Origin: Lingula anatina
Lineage: Eukaryota > Brachiopoda > Lingulata > Lingulida > Lingulidae
Length of the DNA stretch: 64,000 nt
Assembly: GCF_001039355.2 (NCBI RefSeq)
Contig: NW_019775691.1
Location: 609,775 to 673,774 of the forward strand
Direction of reading: 5' to 3'
Positions 60,501 to 64,000 of this stretch are shown here, in pieces; the stretch's first letter is position 1; every line of letters starts with the position of its first letter. A program made the position numbers and the translations under genes. Under the pieces are notes generated by a model. It made no database searches. It had not been told where the DNA came from and saw only the letters and a program-made list of their open reading frames with translations.

Positions 60501-61630
60501 ACGTATTATATGTGACTGCCCTTAGATAGGTTCATCAAGAAATTGCTTAGAATAAATGTAGAATTTGTGTTTAAAATCTTACATGTATTGTTAAAGTTAT
60601 GCGTATTGAATTCCCCTCTGACATTATGTGTCGTTATTTTAAGACTGACGTTACGATAGTGCCAACGTCATTATATAATATTTATAACAAGTTTCATTAT
60701 CGACTTAATGTTTGCGTTTTTTGTATAAGGTGTCCCGATGTAAGGAGCTATTGGTATGACAGTGAAAAAAGCATCGCACATGTGAACGTTCTTTATAGTA
60801 AGAAAAATGAAATAGAAATACAACTGTCATCATATAACTGCACTTTAAACTTCGAAATAAATGAGCTACCCCATGGCCAGGACGGTTCTATCACGTTTCA
60901 AGGCAAAGGCTATACGGAGGTGAGTGTCCCAAGATCAGGCACCATGGGAGGATTTGTATATTATGGAGGGAAATATTATGGTATTATGTGTTGCCATTGT
61001 CTTGGCGACAAACCCCCAGACCTGCTCAAGGTATGTTATGTAGAAGAACGCAATGAAACACAGAAAATGTTTACATCATTTGGGAAAGTGATTTCAAGGT
61101 GGTTTGGACCTTGGCCCGAGTCGTATTATGAAGAGTACTTAATTGACGCTGCCTGTGTTGAAATAGACGGTGAAGCTCCAGCTCAAGACCATATGGTCCC
61201 ATACAATGTAGATGATTTGGATTCGTTGACAATTAGTCCTGGTGTCAAGGTACAGAAGTATGGATCTGGGTCGGACAAAACATTTGGCGAACTGTTTCAT
61301 CCAGCTTATAGTAAGAAAGTGAAACTGTCCGAAAATAATTGCGAAACGGTTGTCAAGGTCATGGCCTTTAAAGCAGACAGCCGTCAGCTGAGCACTCAAC
61401 CGAGCAGTCACACTTCTTTCTCCGTTGACGGCGACAGTGGATCCATTATAACGACGGCGGATCAAGATCAGACCCAAAGAAAACCTTTAGCAATGTTAAT
61501 TGGAGGATGTATTGAAAATGACATGCTTCTCACTGTAGCTGTGCCACTTAGCCGTGTGTTTGATTGGATTGCCTTTAAAACAGGATTTGACCGTAAAAAG
61601 ATGCAATTGCTTGTGATGACAGACAGATGA
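51643..61630 (+). CDS. Death-effector-domain / trypsin-like protease fusion (predicted six-exon gene)
   Basis: Exons 51643-51991, 53579-53755, 54593-54642, 60075-60163, 60271-60423, 60730-61630; GT-AG throughout, phases 1-1-0-2-2 agree, 572 residues. Exon 1 (116 residues) is a six-helix death-fold most like a DED (LMKTLHDEM, EKMRMLVRDAL, VRAMLNALTDRAFI, DYDYLKRLLSKIG, QRLADTVQETEKEM). Exons 2-4 are a basic linker (NPTKRRRSFRQHIRDMKRL). The last exon is a trypsin fold: His in CCHCLGD (60995-60997), Asp in LIDAACVEID (61145-61147), Ser in DGDSGS (61436-61438), plus the VQKYGSGSDKTFGEL strand. DEDs bind other DEDs in caspase-8/FADD-type complexes; a protease effector in place of a caspase is the inferred role, in the cytosol, as there is no signal peptide. 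The 5.4-kb intron is the weak point: the DED half and the protease half could be two genes. An upstream acceptor (caatag at 51622-51627) implies a 5'-UTR exon. Confidence 0.55.
52138..52215. repeat. Fragment of element E
   Basis: gagtactctaaagtgagagt through cctacaaaatttgttctggg matches the interior of the palindromic element at 40500-40590 with few differences. It lies in intron 1 of the DED gene. Confidence 0.7.
53135..53380 (+). other. Unassigned open frame inside the DED gene
   Basis: 82 codons open from an acceptor-like ggctag|AGT to TAG; the ATG at 53198 starts MREIRKKHPEVDKNIYFLAQ. Composition is protein-like and an alternative exon of the DED gene is possible, but no family is recognised. 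Confidence 0.25.
53930..54066 (+). pseudogene. Degenerate tandem copy of the end of DED-gene exon 2
   Basis: acaaggacaagagaggatgc, gtgaatcagaat and atagccagccacaaattaca repeat 53699-53810 (acaaggacaagaaaggacgc, gtgagtaagaat, atagccagccccaaattata), including the donor and following intron; the donor gtgagt has become gtgaat. Confidence 0.65.
54449..54503. repeat. (TA)n microsatellite
   Basis: About 27 TA units. Confidence 0.97.
54770..54897 (+). other. Possible alternative exon of the DED gene
   Basis: Bounded by gtccacag| and TTTGAG|gtaaaa, open in phase 0 to 2 (43 codons, including WDPCYDFFLFDKCHLFGLKK). Phase 2 would join it to the exon at 60271 and skip 60075. No domain recognised. Confidence 0.25.
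55654..55683. repeat. (TATAA)n microsatellite
   Basis: Five to six copies of a 5-bp unit. Confidence 0.9.
55691..57013 (-). pseudogene. Mutator-like transposase relic, antisense in the DED-gene intron
   Basis: Exons 56329-56147, 55980-55909 and 55768-55691 are all phase 1-1 with good GT-AG sites and read IGIDGRQLNNLLSTVTLPTM, then a linker, then ISASADGAYQKRGSGRSYN. The last block matches the first catalytic aspartate region of the Mutator-like transposase family of invertebrates (DGxWQKRGxGRxYNS). The 5' exon, within 57013-56678, has a C-x2-C ... C-x2-C pair (CKECNFQL, LRCSSCNGF) typical of these proteins; its splice to 56329 is not resolved. The gene stops there: no later catalytic exons to the left, so it is truncated. 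Confidence 0.65.
57696..57844. mobile_element. MITE family G, copy 4
   Basis: Shares gtccgtgtaac, ttataatggttagggttag and gggaagcggactctctat with copy 1 (2849-2989). Confidence 0.7.
57970..58865. pseudogene. Second Tc1 relic, split by MITE A
   Basis: 57970-58041 and 58698-58865 align with 8630-8930 of the first relic (gtccgtt(c/t)(a/t)gaatgaggggc, gaggaa(a/g)ccactgtaaacaga). Between them sits a MITE A copy. Confidence 0.7.
58042..58697. mobile_element. MITE family A, copy 4, long variant
   Basis: Left end catactcttcgttttggcca type sequence with tttcctggagtaat; right end agagttattattgctttaaa. Inserted in a Tc1 relic at TTAA: the uninterrupted relative at 8690 reads ctcttagcgaacacc against cacttaaagaacacc. 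The inner ~450 bases differ from the short copies. Confidence 0.7.
58866..60074. other. Intron stretch with an interrupted open frame
   Basis: 59436-59912 reads as one frame broken by a single TAG at 59707-59709 (…LRVEQVTLASLLFSDY, stop, NLLDKSYILRNCLRAVCEL…), about 158 codons. It may be a relic or an unspliced coding piece; I do not recognise it. Confidence 0.3.
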
Positions 61631-62353
61631 ATGATATTTTGCTTTATCTTTAATATTATGTTTCGTTGAAAATTCATGCGGCCACAATTGAAATTATATA
61701 AAACAAAGACAAACTGGGCTGCATTAATACGCCTCTTACATATACTCCCCTATTGAAACTCAACTGAGTTGAAGGATCACAGTTTTTATATGTGTACATG
61801 TATAGTGAGATGTTTATATTGAGGTACCTACTGTGGGAACTAATATGGACGTTTCAATCAGAGAGAGAGAGAGATTGTTCCTTGTAGCTAGTCTGTCATA
61901 TACGACAGCACTGCAGCACAGAAGTAAACCAAATGCTCGTCCGGGCAACAAGCAGGCAGTAGACATAGTCAGTAACGTCTTCATTTGAGTGCGTGTTCTA
62001 TTGGGAACGTTACTAGTTCTGCACAAGAAATGCACAACCTTCTTTGCAAGAGCCACATTTCAGTCGCACTCTTTTTATCCCTATAACTCTAATTTTAGTT
62101 GTTATTTTCAATTCCTTATTCTTAAATATTTTTCAACCTTTCAACTTTGGCCCACATCTTGATTCTTTCGTGGATGGACTTCAGTGGGGGATTATCTGGA
62201 TTATATTGTCCCATTACTGGTCCGGTCCATTAGGGTTGTTAAAATCGACAAAATTCGAGTGTACCAATTGTGGTCACGTACGGACCGAAAAGCCTACGGT
62301 TGAAAAATTCAGCCTTCTTAACCTTCATTCTTATATTGAGCAGATTTGCATGC
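61631..62353. other. 3' flank of the protease exon
   Basis: Contains (ga)n at 61860-61874. A 116-codon frame at 62044-62394 runs into MITE B copy 6 and has no support. Confidence 0.45.
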
Positions 62354-62541
62354 ACATTCTCACAGATTTTAGATCCATCTATCCCTGTGGGTAGTCTCAC
62401 TACATTACTGCGTCTGTCCCGCCTACTTAAAGCTGTAAGGGGGTAATTAACTCTCGTGATCGCTCGGCTGACTGCAATTTAGTGTGAACCCCCAGGGGGT
62501 TAGGTCGATCCAGATGGATCGATCTAAATCTCTGGGAATGC
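62354..62541. mobile_element. MITE family B, copy 6 (opposite orientation, degraded)
   Basis: cagattttagatcc at the left and gatctaaatctctgggaatg at the right; interior cccagggggttaggtcgatc. Flanking target duplication not clear. Confidence 0.75.
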
Positions 62542-64000
62542 AAGTTCTTGTCGACTGTTTCTAATTACGAAAAAATGAATAGGGCGACAATAAAGTGTCG
62601 TTCAAAAAGAGATGTGAGATCTAAATCAACAGAATTACTAAGTAGTCATGTATGTTTTAATATGTATATAAAATTGTTAGTGTAGTCCATATATATCTAC
62701 ATGCCAACCAGCAGTTTTAGATTGGGCCACAGGAGTCGTTGCGAGTCTGTTACATATTCAATGTTGACTCGACACTTATTCAGTTTTGTAACAGGGGCTA
62801 CTAAAGGCCCTTGTGATACCATATGGTAAACGAGTGTATATTTGCAGTGATAGAAAATACCTTTATTATTCCTGCTTATTATTATAAAAGGAGTAATTTG
62901 TTTTATGTTTACATGTGATCACAAACATTATATTTAGCTTTAAAATCTCTAATGTGTCACTGTAATAATTTAAGACATAAATATTATTTAAAAGGAAAAC
63001 ACCGTGTGTAGTATTTAAAGGCACTTTTTATGCACATTTATTGAACATAACGGGATGATTTTCCATAATAATTAAATGTACATAAGAACTGAGAGTAAAT
63101 GATACATGTATGGTGCGGGTGTGCGCTTCGTATACATCTTTAATACAAATATGATCTGAATTACAAGTTCAAGGGAAATCAATGTTCATAGTATTGAGAT
63201 GCACTCTTTTATTGTACATAATTTCTCATTCTTAATTAATGTATTTATCAGTTTGAAGACAAGATACATAGTCCTATGAGTTATCTAATGTAAGATCCCT
63301 AGTCATGTATACAGAAGCCCATTTACTGACAGAGCAGATTTGCACATGTAGTTGAAGACACCTTGACAAAATGAATCAAAAGGCTTTTGCTTATAATTGC
63401 TTCTTGGTAAAGATGACTCGAAACTTTACGGTCTGAGTTTGATAAATAATCAGAATATCTAATATATATTTTATTTGTACTGTGCGTATATATATATCTG
63501 GCATGCTACAGAAATGTAGACTTTGTTTGTTACATGTATTACCAGTTTAATTGCGATTGTCTATAAGTTTTTCGGAGAGAATTCAATAATTGGAAGTTTG
63601 GTATTCTTATAAGTATATCAAGCGGTGGACAACCCGATTTACGAGACCAAGTGTGTTTATCATATTGGAGTTTGAGAGCATATAAAGAAACCGGGCTAGC
63701 CGCACTTTTAGTATTGCAGTTGTATTAAGATGACAGTCGTTGGTTTGTGCAGTTGTTAGATGAAATACGGTATTGTATTAGAATGATTAATTTGTGGAGT
63801 CGATCAAGAGGTGCAATGTTGTCATGACTTTGAAACAAGTGCAGTAATGTCTATTTCACTTGGAAGGAAAATATAGATTGAAGAAAACGCGATAAGCGCA
63901 GTACGCGATAATGAATCAGAAGTTACAAGAATAGTTAACTATAAATAATGTTGCGTAAAAATAGGAGATATCAACAATTGTAGTCATAAAGGTTGTAACG
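62542..64000. other. AT-rich non-coding stretch to the window end
   Basis: No gene, repeat array or conserved motif recognised. Confidence 0.45.

Noticed and set aside
60599-60729. First part of the 343-codon frame starting at 60599
   Set aside because: Probably intron read-through: a good acceptor at 60729 in the right phase joins the upstream exons, and the residues before it do not look like the protease fold.
61139-61477. 112-codon - strand frame
   Set aside because: Antisense shadow of the protease exon.
62044-62394. 116-codon + frame with a CTNCGH pair
   Set aside because: Runs into MITE B copy 6, and the Cys pair alone is weak evidence.
1-64000. tRNA, rRNA or CRISPR features
   Set aside because: No cloverleaf with an anticodon arm, rRNA core words or spaced direct repeats were seen by eye; a covariance search was not possible here.

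Overview
This is AT-rich nuclear DNA from an animal. Genes are split by GT-AG introns, and the recognisable products (a CAP/EGF secreted protein, an opsin exon, a death-effector-domain protein) belong to bilaterians. The mobile elements (ISL2EU with THAP and YqaJ proteins, BEL/Pao, Mutator-like, Tc1, Harbinger-like and TTAA MITEs) fit a marine invertebrate such as a lancelet or a mollusc. I cannot fix the phylum from the sequence.

Layout. 107-5299 (-): a secreted CAP-domain protein followed by at least six EGF-like domains, running off the left edge; its promoter may lie near 10.87 kb. 5.3-18.2 kb: repeats, a dead Tc1 transposase, MITEs, a LINE remnant, a 160-base N gap and a ~750 bp unmerged overlap at 16.37-17.87 kb. 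18218-20555 (-): a complete three-coding-exon gene for an 82-residue secreted peptide with eight cysteines, with TATA box and CRE-like site. 19.87-30.57 kb: two diverged versions of the same locus back to back, separated by a single N; the second version carries at least six extra insertions, which show empty and filled sites for several transposon families. 31592-31788 (-): first exon of an opsin, cut off from the rest of its gene by another single-N join. 35320-37766: an internally deleted ISL2EU transposon with both ends, THAP-transposase exons on + and SAP and YqaJ exons on -; a second copy (42889-44120) is cut by a single N. 40.1-41.4 kb: a palindromic element and a BEL/Pao gag-protease relic. 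48325-49368: an unusual inverted-repeat element whose end motif recurs about twelve times inside it.

51643-61630 (+): the most interesting gene, a proposed six-exon model in which a death-effector-like domain is joined through a basic linker to a trypsin-fold protease with an intact His-Asp-Ser triad. All exon phases agree. Its long intron holds an antisense Mutator-like transposase relic and a nested Tc1/MITE pair. If the model is right it is a candidate death-fold protease of invertebrate cell-death or immune signalling.

Several apparent duplications end exactly at single Ns. They look like unmerged haplotypes from a highly heterozygous genome and should not be read as biological tandem duplications without checking.
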